The notes beneath the pieces were generated by a model. That model had not been told where the DNA came from. It did not search any database and saw only the letters and a list, made by a program, of their open reading frames with translations. This document shows, in pieces, positions 8,048 through 17,742 of a stretch of 64,000 nucleotides of DNA. The position numbers and the translations under genes were made by a program. Numbering within the stretch: position 1 is the stretch's first letter; each line of letters starts with the position of its first letter. The DNA comes from Paracoccus shanxieyensis (GTDB taxonomy: Bacteria > Pseudomonadota > Alphaproteobacteria > Rhodobacterales > Rhodobacteraceae): contig NZ_WMII01000007.1 in NCBI RefSeq assembly GCF_009711265.1, positions 62,001 to 126,000 of the forward strand, in the 5' to 3' direction.

Positions 8048-9187
8048 CTATTCCGCCGCGATGCGGGGCTCATCCCCGCCACCGCGCGTCGGCTGCAGCG
8101 AGGCCTGCAGGAACCGCTCGCGCGCCTCGCCGGTCAGATAGGTCAATTGCCCGCCGCTGATGGTCATTTCGACCTTGCCGGTCTTGCGCGACACGATCAC
8201 CAGATCGGCGCGGCAGCCATGATCCAGCCGGCCGCGATCGGCAAGCCGCATGATTTCAGCCGGGCGCGCCGACATCAGATCCCAGATGCGCGGCAGGTCC
8301 GCCAGATCGTCGCGCGCCAGCGACAGGGCCAGCGCCACCATCCCCTCGGGCGCGCCGTCCGAGATGATTGCATCCCCCAGCCCGCCGCGCAGAAAATCGC
8401 GCAGACGTTCTTCTTCGCGCAAGGACAGCAGCACGGGATCGCCCATGGCCGCCGCGGCTGCCGCGGCCGAATGGGCGGCAGGACGGGCGGCAAGGCCCGC
8501 GCCGATCATCGAATGCATCTCGCGCATGGCGCCGCCATCATCGCCGATGCTGCCATAGCGGGCGCGGATGTCGTCGAACCCTTCGGCCAGACGGCACAGG
8601 TGACGCGGCATTTCGCGCCCGCGCTCGGCCACGCCGTCCAGCGCGCGGGCAAGGATCCCCGGCGCGGTCCCCAGCCGCACTGCCGATGCCGCGAAGTCAT
8701 CGGGGCGGTGCTTCTGCTGATCCAGCAAGGCCGCGAATTCGCTTTCGAACCATGCCAGTTCGATGCGCAACGCCTGTGTCAGATCGACCAGCGCCTGCGT
8801 GCATTCCGTGCGCGCGCTTTCGATCCGCAGCCCCCGGCGCAGATCGGGCGCGCGTTCGGGGCGGATCGCGTGCAGCAGCGCCGCAGTTGCCTCGGGCGCG
8901 TCATGGCCATGGTCCCAGCCCCAGCGCGGCGTGACCCATGCCGTGGTGATGCCGCTGCGCGCCGCGATGGCCGAGGACTGGCGCAGGCGCAAGGCGGGCT
9001 CGGTTCCCGGCGGCGGCACGAACAGCAGATCGACGATGCCGGGCAGGATCAGATAGCCCTCCAGATCGACGCCCGGCAGCGGCCCCTTGCTGATCCGCCC
9101 GCGCGAGATCGCCACCGACCGCTGGCGAAGCTCGCCCTCGCGCAGGATGGTCGCGCCGGTCAGGCGCATGGGTGGCAGATAGGGCAT
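8048..9187 (-). CDS. PhnM-like amidohydrolase with missing metal ligands
   Basis: A 379-residue relative of PhnM, the alpha-D-ribose 1-methylphosphonate 5-triphosphate diphosphatase of the C-P lyase pathway. It keeps the overall layout: 'GYLILPGIVDL' early, 'SGITTAWVT', a long central helical part, and the C-terminal 'DRGRLDHGCRADLVIVSRK'. The catalytic signatures are eroded. Where PhnM has HTD after the 'PGLID' strand, this protein has LLFVPPPG. Where PhnM has SHDD, it has SIGDD. The late SSDYxP is ISDGAP. It is therefore probably not a normal metallo-amidohydrolase. No phnG-L genes are in the window. The start at 9187 is chosen over 9244 and 9169 without a strong ribosome-binding site to decide. 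Confidence 0.7.
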   Translation of the reverse strand: MPYLPPMRLTGATILREGELRQRSVAISRGRISKGPLPGVDLEGYLILPGIVDLLFVPPPGTEPALRLRQSSAIAARSGITTAWVTPRWGWDHGHDAPEATAALLHAIRPERAPDLRRGLRIESARTECTQALVDLTQALRIELAWFESEFAALLDQQKHRPDDFAASAVRLGTAPGILARALDGVAERGREMPRHLCRLAEGFDDIRARYGSIGDDGGAMREMHSMIGAGLAARPAAHSAAAAAAAMGDPVLLSLREEERLRDFLRGGLGDAIISDGAPEGMVALALSLARDDLADLPRIWDLMSARPAEIMRLADRGRLDHGCRADLVIVSRKTGKVEMTISGGQLTYLTGEARERFLQASLQPTRGGGDEPRIAAE

Positions 9188-9267
9188 CAGGGTTTTCTCG
9201 CACCGGTGGTTGTGCCGATCCTGCCCGCAGCGTGTGAAATGCAAATGACATTCCGGGCGGATAAGGC

Positions 9268-10296
9268 ATGAATGCTGGCGGGGTTGACCTGCGGCAACAG
9301 TCGGGGGCAGGGTCGCCCCAGCATCGCGCAGATGGGGAAGCCGGATTGCTATACGCCTATGTCACCAGCGGTCAGGGATTGCAGCCGCTGCCCAAGGATC
9401 AGGATCTAAGCGATGCGATCTGGATCGACCTCTACCGCGGGCTGGACACCCAAGTGCAGGCCGTCTCGGCGCTTGGCTATGAAGTGCCGACGCTGGCCGA
9501 TATGGAAGAGATCGAGATCTCGAACCGGCTTTATACCGAAGGCGGGCGGATCTACATGACCGGCGTTCTGCCGGGGACGCTGCCCGACGGCCAGAATGCC
9601 GCGATGCCGGTGACCTTCATCCTTGCGCCGGGTCAGCTGATCACCATCCGCCACCACGCGCCGCGCCCGTTCGAGACCTTCCCGACCCGCGCAGGCCGCT
9701 CCAGCAGCGGCTGCGCCACCCCCGAGCGGGTGTTTCTGGGTCTGGTCGAGGAAATCGTCGGCCGCCTTGCCGATATCTCGGAAGGCGTCAGCAAGGTGCT
9801 GGACGCCACATCGGCGCAGGTGCTGCGGCCCGCCACGACCAAATCGGGTTCGCTGGAAGAGGTGCTGGTGACCATCGGTCAGCAATCCGAACTGCTGGGC
9901 CGCGTGCGCATGGGCCTTTTGTCGATGGACCGCATTCTGGTCTATGAGGCGGGCAACCTGCGCTCGGAGGGGCAGGGGATCAAGGGGCTGCGCACCGCGC
10001 TGCAGCGCGACATTCAGGCGCTGGAGGTGCATGCGGATTTCCTGACCTCGCGCATTGGCATGACCATCGACGCGACCATGGGCATGATCGGGCTGCAACA
10101 GAACGAACGCGTGCGCATCCTGTCGGTGATGACGGCGCTGTTTCTGCCGCCCACGCTGATCTCCAGCATCTTTGGCATGAACTTTGAATGGATGCCGACG
10201 CTGAACTGGAATCTGGGCTTTCCCACGTCGCTTCTGATGATGATCGTGTCGATCTGTGTCGTGCTGGCGGTGCTGAAATGGAAAGACTGGCTTTAG
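9268..10296 (+). CDS. CorA-family divalent cation transporter
   Basis: A 342-residue membrane channel of the CorA family (Mg2+/Co2+, or Zn2+ for ZntB). It has a long soluble N-terminal domain ('EVPTLADMEEIEISNRLY', 'VTFILAPGQLITIRHH') and a stalk helix. Two C-terminal transmembrane helices are joined by the signature GMN in 'SIFGMNFEWMP'. It ends with the basic-aromatic 'LKWKDWL'. Ion preference cannot be read from the motif alone. Its 3' end overlaps the convergent DUF1045 gene by 4 bp. It starts 80 bp from the divergent PhnM-like gene. Confidence 0.92.
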   Translation: MNAGGVDLRQQSGAGSPQHRADGEAGLLYAYVTSGQGLQPLPKDQDLSDAIWIDLYRGLDTQVQAVSALGYEVPTLADMEEIEISNRLYTEGGRIYMTGVLPGTLPDGQNAAMPVTFILAPGQLITIRHHAPRPFETFPTRAGRSSSGCATPERVFLGLVEEIVGRLADISEGVSKVLDATSAQVLRPATTKSGSLEEVLVTIGQQSELLGRVRMGLLSMDRILVYEAGNLRSEGQGIKGLRTALQRDIQALEVHADFLTSRIGMTIDATMGMIGLQQNERVRILSVMTALFLPPTLISSIFGMNFEWMPTLNWNLGFPTSLLMMIVSICVVLAVLKWKDWL

Positions 10297-10985
10297 CCGC
10301 GCAGCGCGATATCGGCGATGTGGTGAAACAGCCCATCGGCATCCTCACCGACCACCGACACGGCCTCGACGCGCATGGGCTGCGCCAGCAGCGGCGCGAC
10401 GACGGGCTGCAAGGCCGCGACCAGCGCATCGGCCTGCGGCGCGGGCAGGCTGTTCGACAGCGTCAGGTGATAGTGAAACAGGTCCAGCACGAAGGGATAG
10501 CCCCAATGGTCCAGATGCGCACGGGCCTTGGGCGGCAGGGCATCGGGGCGGCGGCGGTCGCGCTCGTCGGGGGTCAGAGGACTGCGCAGATCGTCCAGCC
10601 GGGTGACCAGCGCCTGTTCCAGCGCCAGCAGCTCGGGCGGCTGGGCCGTCGGACGCAGCGCCACGAAGCCGTAATCCTGCCGCAATTCCAGCGCCAGATC
10701 GAAGGGCGTCAGATGATCGCAGATCAACGCCGCGCGGCGGATCAGATCGTTTGGGCCATGGCCATCGGCCAGCCGGAACGGCGCCTTGATCGTGGCGTGA
10801 AACCCATAGCGGCGCGGCGTCCGGGTCAGCGCCTCGGCGGGGGCGGGCAGGCCCGGCACATCGGGACGCAAGGCAGCCTCGGCGCCGGATACGGGCCGCG
10901 CCAGATCGCGCCCCAGCCACGCGCCCCCGAACTGGCCCAAAGGCCCGCCGGGCAGGTGATAGACCGCATAACGCCGGAAGTTCAT
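10293..10985 (-). CDS. DUF1045 putative 2H phosphoesterase (phosphonate-associated)
   Basis: A 230-residue protein of the DUF1045 family, usually found in C-P lyase gene clusters. Two HxT motifs are visible: HATIK at residues 63-67 and 'FHYHLTLS' around 170-177. They define the 2H phosphoesterase fold, suggesting cyclic phosphodiester hydrolysis. This may stand in for the PhnP step (5-phosphoribosyl 1,2-cyclic phosphate), which is inference. The ATG at 10985 follows GAAGGAG. The gene sits next to corA and near the PhnM-like gene, but no C-P lyase core genes are nearby. Confidence 0.85.
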   Translation of the reverse strand: MNFRRYAVYHLPGGPLGQFGGAWLGRDLARPVSGAEAALRPDVPGLPAPAEALTRTPRRYGFHATIKAPFRLADGHGPNDLIRRAALICDHLTPFDLALELRQDYGFVALRPTAQPPELLALEQALVTRLDDLRSPLTPDERDRRRPDALPPKARAHLDHWGYPFVLDLFHYHLTLSNSLPAPQADALVAALQPVVAPLLAQPMRVEAVSVVGEDADGLFHHIADIALRG

Positions 10986-11107
10986 GATCCGCTCCTTCAC
11001 GCCCCGTATGGCCGCATCCCGCCGAAAAGCTGCCGGGATGGCTTGCCGATGCTGTGCGGCGACCTTATGGCTGATGCAGCAGGTCCACAATCCGGGGACG
11101 CGAAGGA

Positions 11108-12175
11108 ATGAAATCCACCATCCGCTATATGACATGGCCTTTCATCGTGACGGTGATCGGGCTGATCCTTGCCGCCTGGATCGGCTGGCAATATTCCGGC
11201 ACGCGCTCGGGGATGATCTCGTTTTTCCTGATCGCCGCCGTGCTGGCGGTGCTGGAAATCTCGCTGTCCTTCGACAATGCCATCGTGAACGCGAACAAGC
11301 TCAAGCAGATGACGCCGGTCTGGCAGCGCCGCTTCCTGACCTGGGGCATCATCATCGCGGTCTTCGGGATGCGGGTGCTGTTCCCGCTGCTGATCGTGGT
11401 GATCGCCGCCAGCCTTGGCCCGATCGAGGCCGTGCGCCTTGCCGCCACCCAGCCGCAGGAATACGCCGCCATCATCCACGAAGCGCATCTGCCCATCGCG
11501 GCCTTCGGCGGCGCGTTCCTGATGCTGGTGGCGCTGAATTATTTCTTCGACCAGTCCAAGGACATCCACTGGATCGGCTGGATCGAAAAGGCCCTGCTTA
11601 AGATCGGTGAGATCCGCGGCATGGAGGTGGGCTTCGTCCTTGTCTGCATGATGGTCGTGCTGCATTTCCTGCCCCCCGGCAAGGAACACGCCTTCATCGT
11701 CGCGGCGGTCTGGGGCGTCATCACCTATCTTCTGGTCGACGCGCTGGGCCATGTGCTGGACCAATGGGGCGGCGGCGAGATCACCCCCGGCGACATGGCG
11801 CGCGGCGGCTTCGGCGCCTTCCTCTATCTCGAGGTGCTGGATGCCTCGTTCAGCTTCGACGGCGTGATCGGCGCGTTCGCCCTGACCCAGAACCTGTTCC
11901 TGATCGCCATCGGGCTTGGCATCGGCGCGATGTATGTGCGCTCGATGACGGTGATGCTGGTGGAAAAGGGCACGCTGGCGCAGTTCCGCTATCTTGAACA
12001 TGGTGCGTTCTGGTCGATCTTCGTACTGTCGATCATCATGTTCGTGCAGACGCTGCGGCCGATCCCGGAATATATCACCGGCCTCCTGGGCGCCTGCTTC
12101 ATCGGCGTGGCCTTCCTGAACTCGCTCGCCTATCGCCGCCGCCACCCCGAGGAGGCCGAGGCGCATACCGACTGA
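11108..12175 (+). CDS. DUF475 family polytopic membrane protein (TerC-like)
   Basis: A 355-residue inner-membrane protein with about nine hydrophobic segments, of the DUF475 family related to TerC. Acidic residues lie within or beside membrane helices, as in 'LEISLSFDNAIVNANKLKQM' and the repeat-like 'LEVLDASFSFDGVIGAFAL' in the second half. This two-fold arrangement of xFDN/xFDG motifs is typical of the TerC/DUF475 group, which is linked to metal-ion export. The ATG used has GAAGG only one base upstream; the ATG at 11129 (Met8) is an alternative. It is divergent from the DUF1045 gene. Confidence 0.85.
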   Translation: MKSTIRYMTWPFIVTVIGLILAAWIGWQYSGTRSGMISFFLIAAVLAVLEISLSFDNAIVNANKLKQMTPVWQRRFLTWGIIIAVFGMRVLFPLLIVVIAASLGPIEAVRLAATQPQEYAAIIHEAHLPIAAFGGAFLMLVALNYFFDQSKDIHWIGWIEKALLKIGEIRGMEVGFVLVCMMVVLHFLPPGKEHAFIVAAVWGVITYLLVDALGHVLDQWGGGEITPGDMARGGFGAFLYLEVLDASFSFDGVIGAFALTQNLFLIAIGLGIGAMYVRSMTVMLVEKGTLAQFRYLEHGAFWSIFVLSIIMFVQTLRPIPEYITGLLGACFIGVAFLNSLAYRRRHPEEAEAHTD

Positions 12176-12225
12176 TCTGGCACCGCTGATCTTGGCGCCC
12201 GCGATCCGGCGCGCGGCCTCAGGTC

Positions 12226-12271
12226 TTCTCTGTTCCCCAAATACTCATGCGGCGCTGCCCCCAGCGCCGCA
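12226..12271 (-). repeat. Dispersed GC-rich repeat with terminator-like hairpin (copy 1)
   Basis: Read on the minus strand this begins with a perfect 10-bp stem (TGCGGCGCTG at 12248-12257, CAGCGCCGCA at 12262-12271, 4-nt loop) followed by GAGTATTTGGGGAACAGAGA. The second part matches copies at 30.8 kb, 46.9 kb and 63.2 kb. The element fills the gap between the convergent DUF475 and aminopeptidase genes and can serve as a bidirectional terminator. Confidence 0.65.
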
Positions 12272-12297
12272 TCTGCATATTCAGCGCCGATCACCGC

Positions 12298-14103
12298 TCA
12301 GACGGGACGCGTCGCCAGTTCCAGCCAGTCGCGCGCCTCAGAAGACACCAAAGGCCCGATCTCATCGCGCACCCGCGCGTGATAGGCGTCCAGCCAGTCA
12401 CGCTCATCAGGCGACAGCAGGCCGGGCTCGATCAGGCGGCGGTCGATGGGGGCCAGCGTCAGGGTCTCGAAACCCAGCATCTCGCGCCCGTCGGGGCTGC
12501 CCAGTTCCCGCACCACGATCAGGTTCTCGATGCGGATGCCGAAGGCGCCCTCACGGTAATAGCCGGGCTCATTGGACAGGATCATGCCGGGACGCAGGGG
12601 GATGTCCGACACGCGCGACAGCCGCACCGGACCTTCATGCACCGACAGGCCCGCGCCGACGCCATGGCCGGTGCCATGATCGTAATCCATGCCTTCGGAC
12701 CACAGCGGCGCACGGGCCAGCGCGTCGATATGGCAGCCCGCGACGCCCTTGGGAAACTGCGCCCGCGACATGGCGATCATGCCCTGCAGCACGCGGGTAT
12801 AGGGGCGGCGCACGGCGGCATCGACCGGACCCATCGGCAGGGTGCGGGTGATGTCGGTGGTGCCGTCGTCATATTGCCCGCCGGAATCGACCAGCAGCAC
12901 ATCGCCGGACTGGATGCGGCGGTCGGTCGCCTCGGTCACGCGGTAATGCACGATGGCCCCGTTCGGACCCGAGCCAAGGATGGTGTCGAAACTGATGTCG
13001 ATGATGCCCTGCCGGGCGCGCAACTCCTCAAGCTTCTGCGCCACGCCGATCTCGGTCAGGGGCGCGCCGTCCAGATCGCGGGCGCGGGCATCCAGCCATG
13101 CCAGCAGCTCGACCATGGCCGCGCCGTCGCGCAGATGCGCGGCGCGCATTCCGGCAATTTCTGCGGCGTTCTTGACGGCTTTCGGCATGATGACCGGATC
13201 GGCCGCCTCGGCAATCGGCGTCTTCATGCTTTCGATCAGCTGAAACACCTGTTCTGGCGCGCTGGCGGGATCGACGCGGACCGGCCCGCCCAGATTGGTC
13301 AGCGCCACGGTCAGCGCGTCGAAGGGCAGCACCTGCACCTCATTGCCCAGAGCAGCGCGCAGTTCGGAGGAAAACTTCGCCGGATTGGTGAAGATGGCGA
13401 CATGGCCGTTTTCCTCGATGATGGCGAAAGCCTGCACCACCGGGTTCTTCGGCACATCCGCGCCGCGGATGTTCAACAGCCACGAGATCGAATCCGGCAG
13501 CGTCAGCACCGCCGCCTGCTGGCCCGCCTCGCGCAGAAGACCCGCGATGCGGGCGCGCTTTTCCGCCGCCGTCTCGCCCGCCAGCGCATCCGGCCACAGC
13601 CGCACCGCACCGACCGGAGGCGCGGGCTGGTCGTCCCAGATCGCATCGACCGGGTTCGAGGAAACCGGATGCAGCCCGATCCCGGTCCCGGCCAGCGATT
13701 TCTCCATCTCGCGGATCTCGCGCCGGGTGTGCAGCCACGGATCGAAGCCCACGCGCCCACCTTCGGGCAGCGCCTGGCGCAGCCAGTCCGCCGCCTTCAC
13801 CTCGGGCCATGGCACGGGGGTGAAATGCGCCAGATCCACCTCGGCCTTGACCTGCACGCGATAGCGCCCGTCGATAAAGACGCCCGCGCGCTCGGCCAGC
13901 ACGATGGCGAACCCGGCGCTGCCGCTGAATCCCGTCAGCCATGCCAGCCGGGCGTCATGGCCCGCGACATATTCGCCCTGATGCGCATCGGCGCGCGGCA
14001 CCAGAAACCCGTCCAGCCGCCGGGCAGACAGCGCCGCGCGCAGTGCCTGAAGGCGGGGGACATGGCGCGCGGGATCGGAATGGCTTTCATAGCTTTGAAA
14101 CAT
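12298..14103 (-). CDS. Xaa-Pro aminopeptidase (M24B, aminopeptidase P family)
   Basis: A 601-residue cytosolic metalloprotease that releases N-terminal residues preceding proline. It has the three-part layout of the long aminopeptidase P type: two creatinase-N domains (~1-320) and a C-terminal pita-bread catalytic domain. Metal ligands are visible in LLVDSGGQYDDGTTDITRT (two Asp), 'GTGHGVGAGLSVHEGP' (His), 'ILSNEPGYYREGAFGIRIEN' (Glu) and the final Glu of 'ENLIVV'. Length matches the family. It is 10 bp downstream of a glycosyltransferase gene on the same strand. Confidence 0.93.
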   Translation of the reverse strand: MFQSYESHSDPARHVPRLQALRAALSARRLDGFLVPRADAHQGEYVAGHDARLAWLTGFSGSAGFAIVLAERAGVFIDGRYRVQVKAEVDLAHFTPVPWPEVKAADWLRQALPEGGRVGFDPWLHTRREIREMEKSLAGTGIGLHPVSSNPVDAIWDDQPAPPVGAVRLWPDALAGETAAEKRARIAGLLREAGQQAAVLTLPDSISWLLNIRGADVPKNPVVQAFAIIEENGHVAIFTNPAKFSSELRAALGNEVQVLPFDALTVALTNLGGPVRVDPASAPEQVFQLIESMKTPIAEAADPVIMPKAVKNAAEIAGMRAAHLRDGAAMVELLAWLDARARDLDGAPLTEIGVAQKLEELRARQGIIDISFDTILGSGPNGAIVHYRVTEATDRRIQSGDVLLVDSGGQYDDGTTDITRTLPMGPVDAAVRRPYTRVLQGMIAMSRAQFPKGVAGCHIDALARAPLWSEGMDYDHGTGHGVGAGLSVHEGPVRLSRVSDIPLRPGMILSNEPGYYREGAFGIRIENLIVVRELGSPDGREMLGFETLTLAPIDRRLIEPGLLSPDERDWLDAYHARVRDEIGPLVSSEARDWLELATRPV

Positions 14104-14113
14104 CGGTCTTCTT

Positions 14114-15373
14114 TCAGGCAGTCAAACGCCGCGCGGCATCCGCGCCCGGCAGGGTTTCGCGCAGGCCTTCGGCCACGGCCTCGGCGCTGCGGCGGTGATG
14201 GAATTCCTCGGCGATGCGGGCGCGCGACGCCTGTGCCAGCCGGGTCGCGTAGGCGGGATCTGCCACCAGCGCGGCAATCGCCTGCGTCATCACCTCGGGC
14301 TGTTCGGGCGGCACCAGCACGGCATCGCGGCCGCTTTCGATCAATTCGTGATTGCCGCCGACATCGGTGACGACGACGGGCATTTCCATCGCCATCGCCT
14401 CCATGATCGCGACCGAGATGCCTTCGTTCAGACTGGCCAGCGCAAAGACATGCGCGCGCTCCAGCGCCTCGCGCACGGCGGTTTCGTTGATCGCGCCCAG
14501 CAGGGTCACGGCATCGGCCAGCCCTTTCTGGCGAATGATCCCCTCAAGATGCTGGCGATAGCCGCTGCCGCCCTGTTCGTCTTCGCCGGCGATTTCCAGA
14601 TGCGCGTCGATGCCCTGTTCGCGCAGCTGCCGCACCGTCTCGATCAGGTGGTCATGGCCCTTGACGGCGTTCAGCCGCCCGCAGGAAAAGATCCGCACCG
14701 GCCCGCCGGCGGCAGGGGGCTGCCACGGCGCGCTGCGCCTGATCTGCGACAGATCCACCCCCATGGGCGCCAGATTGACGAAGCCCGGCAGATCCGAGCC
14801 GATCTGCTGCTGCGCCACCCGCGTCAGCAGCCTCGAGATGATGGTCGCAAATTTCGCGTGCCGCCATTTCTGCCGCTGGTTCGGGCCATAGCCTTCCAGC
14901 GTCGGGCCGTGCAGCGTCAGGCTGTAGCTGGGGCCGCCCAGCCGTTCGGCCAGCATGGCGATGTTCAGACTGTCGGCGCAGCTATGCACATGCACATGGT
15001 CCCAGCCCTGTTCGCGGGCGATCCGCTTCAGCCGCGCGCCCATCAGCAGCAGCCCCAGCAACCGCGCGCGCCCTTTCGCGCCGCCCGCCGTTTCCGCCCG
15101 CATCGCCGCCCCCAGCCCGCGCATCGCCCCCGCGGGCGAGCGCAGCATCTCGGCCACGGCCTTGGCCGCATCGCCGCCCGACAGCGGCGTCAGATAGCGC
15201 GTGCGCCCCTGCGCCTCGGCCGCCCAGCTGTGCGAGGCGACGGCGCGCGGTGGCGGCCGGGTCGAGATCAGATCGGCATCCACGCCCAGTTCAGCCAGGG
15301 CCTGCCGTTCGCGCCACAGGAAAATATGGGTCTGGCCGGGAAATTCGGGAATGAAGAAACCAATGCGCAGCAA
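14114..15373 (-). CDS. Glycosyltransferase family 4 (colanic-acid/exopolysaccharide type)
   Basis: A 419-residue GT-B glycosyltransferase. The N-terminal domain begins 'LRIGFFIPEFPGQTHIFLWR', typical of the WcaL/colanic acid group. The C-terminal nucleotide-sugar domain has 'RIFSCGRLNAVKGHDHLIET', 'LASLNEGISVAIMEAMAMEM' (the ExFGxxxxE-like region) and 'VVVTDVGGNHELI'. It probably acts on a lipid-linked or surface polysaccharide. The start is an unusual TTG at 15373, supported by a strong GGAGG seven bases upstream and by the lack of another start codon near the conserved N-terminus. Confidence 0.88.
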   Translation of the reverse strand: MLRIGFFIPEFPGQTHIFLWRERQALAELGVDADLISTRPPPRAVASHSWAAEAQGRTRYLTPLSGGDAAKAVAEMLRSPAGAMRGLGAAMRAETAGGAKGRARLLGLLLMGARLKRIAREQGWDHVHVHSCADSLNIAMLAERLGGPSYSLTLHGPTLEGYGPNQRQKWRHAKFATIISRLLTRVAQQQIGSDLPGFVNLAPMGVDLSQIRRSAPWQPPAAGGPVRIFSCGRLNAVKGHDHLIETVRQLREQGIDAHLEIAGEDEQGGSGYRQHLEGIIRQKGLADAVTLLGAINETAVREALERAHVFALASLNEGISVAIMEAMAMEMPVVVTDVGGNHELIESGRDAVLVPPEQPEVMTQAIAALVADPAYATRLAQASRARIAEEFHHRRSAEAVAEGLRETLPGADAARRLTA

Positions 15374-15450
15374 CGGAAAGCCTCCGAAAAGGGGTCGCCT
15401 GAATTGGTCGCATAGCGCAGGCGACCATTCAAGCGATCCGGCAAGGATGG

Positions 15451-17319
15451 TTACCCGGCGCGGCGGGAGAAATTGCCCATCGCGCGCGCCCGTTTGCGCG
15501 GGTCGCTTTCAAACAGCGCCGCAAGCTGTTCGGTGATCGCGCCCGCCAGCTGTTCGGCATCGGTGATGGTGACGGCGCGCTGGTAATAGCGCGTCACGTC
15601 ATGGCCGATGCCGATGGCCAGCAGTTCGACCTGCTTGCGCTTTTCGATCATGGCGATCACGTCGCGCAGGTGCTTTTCCAGATAGTTCGCCGGGTTCACC
15701 GACAGCGTGCTGTCATCGACCGGCGCCCCGTCCGAGATCACCATCAGGATGCGGCGCTGCTCGGGGCGTTTCACCAGACGCTTATGCGCCCATTCCAGCG
15801 CCTCGCCGTCGATGTTTTCCTTCAGCAGCCCTTCCTTCATCATCAGCCCAAGGTTCGGGCGCACGCGCCGCCATGGCGCATCGGCGGCCTTGTAGATGAT
15901 GTGGCGCAGATCGTTCAGCCGCCCCGGATGGGCCTGCCGCCCTTCGGCCAGCCATTTCTCGCGGCTGCTGCCGCCTTTCCAGGCGCGGGTGGTGAAGCCA
16001 AGGATCTCGACCTTGACCTGCGAGCGTTCCAGCGTGCGCGCCAGCACATCGGCGCAGATCGCGGCAATGCTGATCGGACGCCCGCGCATCGAGCCGGAAT
16101 TGTCCAGAAGCAGCGTCACCACGGTGTCGCGGAACTCGGTATCCTTTTCGACCTTGAAGGACAGCGGCGTCGTCGGGTTGGCCACCACGCGCGCCAGCCG
16201 CCCGGCGTCCAGAACGCCCTCTTCCTTGTCGAATTCCCAGGACCGGTTCTGCTGCGCCTGCAGGCGGCGCTGCAATTTGTTGGCCAGCCGCGACACGGCG
16301 CCGCGCAGCGGTTCCAACTGCTTGTCCAGATAGGCACGCAGCCGTTCCAGTTCCGCGGGGTCGGCCAGATCCTCGGCGCGGATCTCTTCGTCGAATTCCT
16401 GCGTCCAGACCTTGTAATCGGCGCTGGCTTCGCTGACGGGCGGCGGAATGTCGGGGGGCGTGTCGGCCTCGGACATCTCGGCCTCATCGGCCATTTCCTC
16501 GTCGGCCATGTCATCCATGCTGACCTGAGCCTGACGTTCGTCCTGCGTCTGTTCCTGCGTGCGTTCCTGACTGGCCTCGGCGTCTTCGCCCTGATCCTGC
16601 TCGTTCGACTGGTTGTCGCCCGATTCCTCGTCCTGTTCGGCGTTGTCGTCGGCCTCGTCTTCCTGCGGCTCATCGGGGTCTTCGCCCAGCTGATCGCCAT
16701 ATCCCAGATCCGAGATCACCCGCCGCGACAGCCGCGCAAAGGCTGCCTGATCGTTCAGCACGCGCTTGATGTCGTCCAGACTGCCGCCGGCCTGTTCCTC
16801 GACGAAGGGCCGCCACAGATCCGCGACATGCTGCGCCGAAGGCGGCAGCGCGCGCCCCGTCGCCGCCTGCCGCACGATATAGCCCGCCGCGACCGACAGC
16901 GGCGCATCGGCGGGGGATTTGATCTGGCCATAGCCCTTGCGGTCGGCTTCCTGCCCGATCTTGGCGTCGATATTGGACAGCGCGCCCGGCATGTCGCGCG
17001 CGCCCAACGCCTCGCATCTTGCGGTCTCCAGCGCCTCGTACAGATCGCGGGCCATCGGGCCCGAGGGGGCGTATTTCAGATGCGTCGCCATATCGTGATG
17101 GCGACGTTTCATCGACAGCGCATCCGCCGTGCCGCGCGCCATCAGCACCTCGTCGCGGGTCATGCGGCGGCTGACCTGCGGCAGGCGCATGGTGTCGCCA
17201 CTGACGCCCGAGGGGTCGGCGCTGAAAGTCACGTTCAGCTCATGATCCTGCGACAGGGCGCGGGTGGCCTCGGTCAGAGCCTTCTTGAACGGATCGGCGG
17301 GGTTGTCGGACTTTTTCAT
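15451..17319 (-). CDS. cobT: Cobaltochelatase subunit CobT
   Basis: Together with CobS (encoded at 19.4-20.4 kb) and CobN, this 622-residue protein inserts cobalt into hydrogenobyrinic acid a,c-diamide in aerobic cobalamin synthesis. It starts '[20 protein letters not shown]', has the characteristic strongly acidic Glu/Asp/Gln-rich middle (about residues 205-290), and ends in a von Willebrand A-like domain with the MIDAS motif [13 protein letters not shown]. The ATG at 17319 has no good ribosome-binding site upstream. A decayed copy of the cobT 5' end lies at ~18.8 kb beside cobS. This suggests that the gene was separated from its original operon position. CobN is not in the window. Confidence 0.96.
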   Translation of the reverse strand: MKKSDNPADPFKKALTEATRALSQDHELNVTFSADPSGVSGDTMRLPQVSRRMTRDEVLMARGTADALSMKRRHHDMATHLKYAPSGPMARDLYEALETARCEALGARDMPGALSNIDAKIGQEADRKGYGQIKSPADAPLSVAAGYIVRQAATGRALPPSAQHVADLWRPFVEEQAGGSLDDIKRVLNDQAAFARLSRRVISDLGYGDQLGEDPDEPQEDEADDNAEQDEESGDNQSNEQDQGEDAEASQERTQEQTQDERQAQVSMDDMADEEMADEAEMSEADTPPDIPPPVSEASADYKVWTQEFDEEIRAEDLADPAELERLRAYLDKQLEPLRGAVSRLANKLQRRLQAQQNRSWEFDKEEGVLDAGRLARVVANPTTPLSFKVEKDTEFRDTVVTLLLDNSGSMRGRPISIAAICADVLARTLERSQVKVEILGFTTRAWKGGSSREKWLAEGRQAHPGRLNDLRHIIYKAADAPWRRVRPNLGLMMKEGLLKENIDGEALEWAHKRLVKRPEQRRILMVISDGAPVDDSTLSVNPANYLEKHLRDVIAMIEKRKQVELLAIGIGHDVTRYYQRAVTITDAEQLAGAITEQLAALFESDPRKRARAMGNFSRRAG

Positions 17320-17370
17320 GGCGCAAGTTAGACACCGCCCGCGCCCGCACTGCAAGGGCTTCGCGCCCGC

Positions 17371-17730
17371 TCAGGCGGGTTGTGGCCCGGCGAACTGGTC
17401 ATAGGCCCGCAGCGCATCGGCGGCATACATCAGCGCGGGTCCGCCGCCCATATAGACGCACAGGCCCAGCACCTCGGCGACCTCAGAGCGGGTGGCGCCC
17501 AGTTCCACCAGCGCCTTGCCGTGAAAGCCGATGCAGCCGTCGCAGCGCTGGGTCACGCCGATCGCAAGTGCGATCAGTTCCTTGGTCTTGGCATCCACCG
17601 CGCCCCCGGCGGTGGCCGCGCGGGCCAGCGTCCCGAAGCCCTGCATCACCGGCGGCACCGCCCGGCGCAGCTCGGCGGTATATGCGCCGATCCCGGCGAT
17701 GATGGCGGCATAGTCCTTGTCGGCGGTCAT
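17371..17730 (-). CDS. Carboxymuconolactone decarboxylase / AhpD-like protein
   Basis: A 119-residue all-helical protein of the carboxymuconolactone decarboxylase family. It carries the redox CxxC and histidine motif 'RCDGCIGFHGKALVELGAT', so it is of the AhpD-like thiol-disulfide type and not the lactone decarboxylase proper. It starts with ATG just after GGAGAAG, is divergent from the ArsR regulator, and shares with it a region covered by a 13-bp inverted repeat. A thiol or peroxide/sulfide stress role fits this context, as inference. Confidence 0.88.
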   Translation of the reverse strand: MTADKDYAAIIAGIGAYTAELRRAVPPVMQGFGTLARAATAGGAVDAKTKELIALAIGVTQRCDGCIGFHGKALVELGATRSEVAEVLGLCVYMGGGPALMYAADALRAYDQFAGPQPA

Positions 17731-17742
17731 GGAACTTCTCCT

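Noticed and set aside
12247-14370. A 707-codon frame antisense to the Xaa-Pro aminopeptidase gene
   Set aside because: Low-complexity composition and no start signal; the minus strand has all M24 metal ligands.
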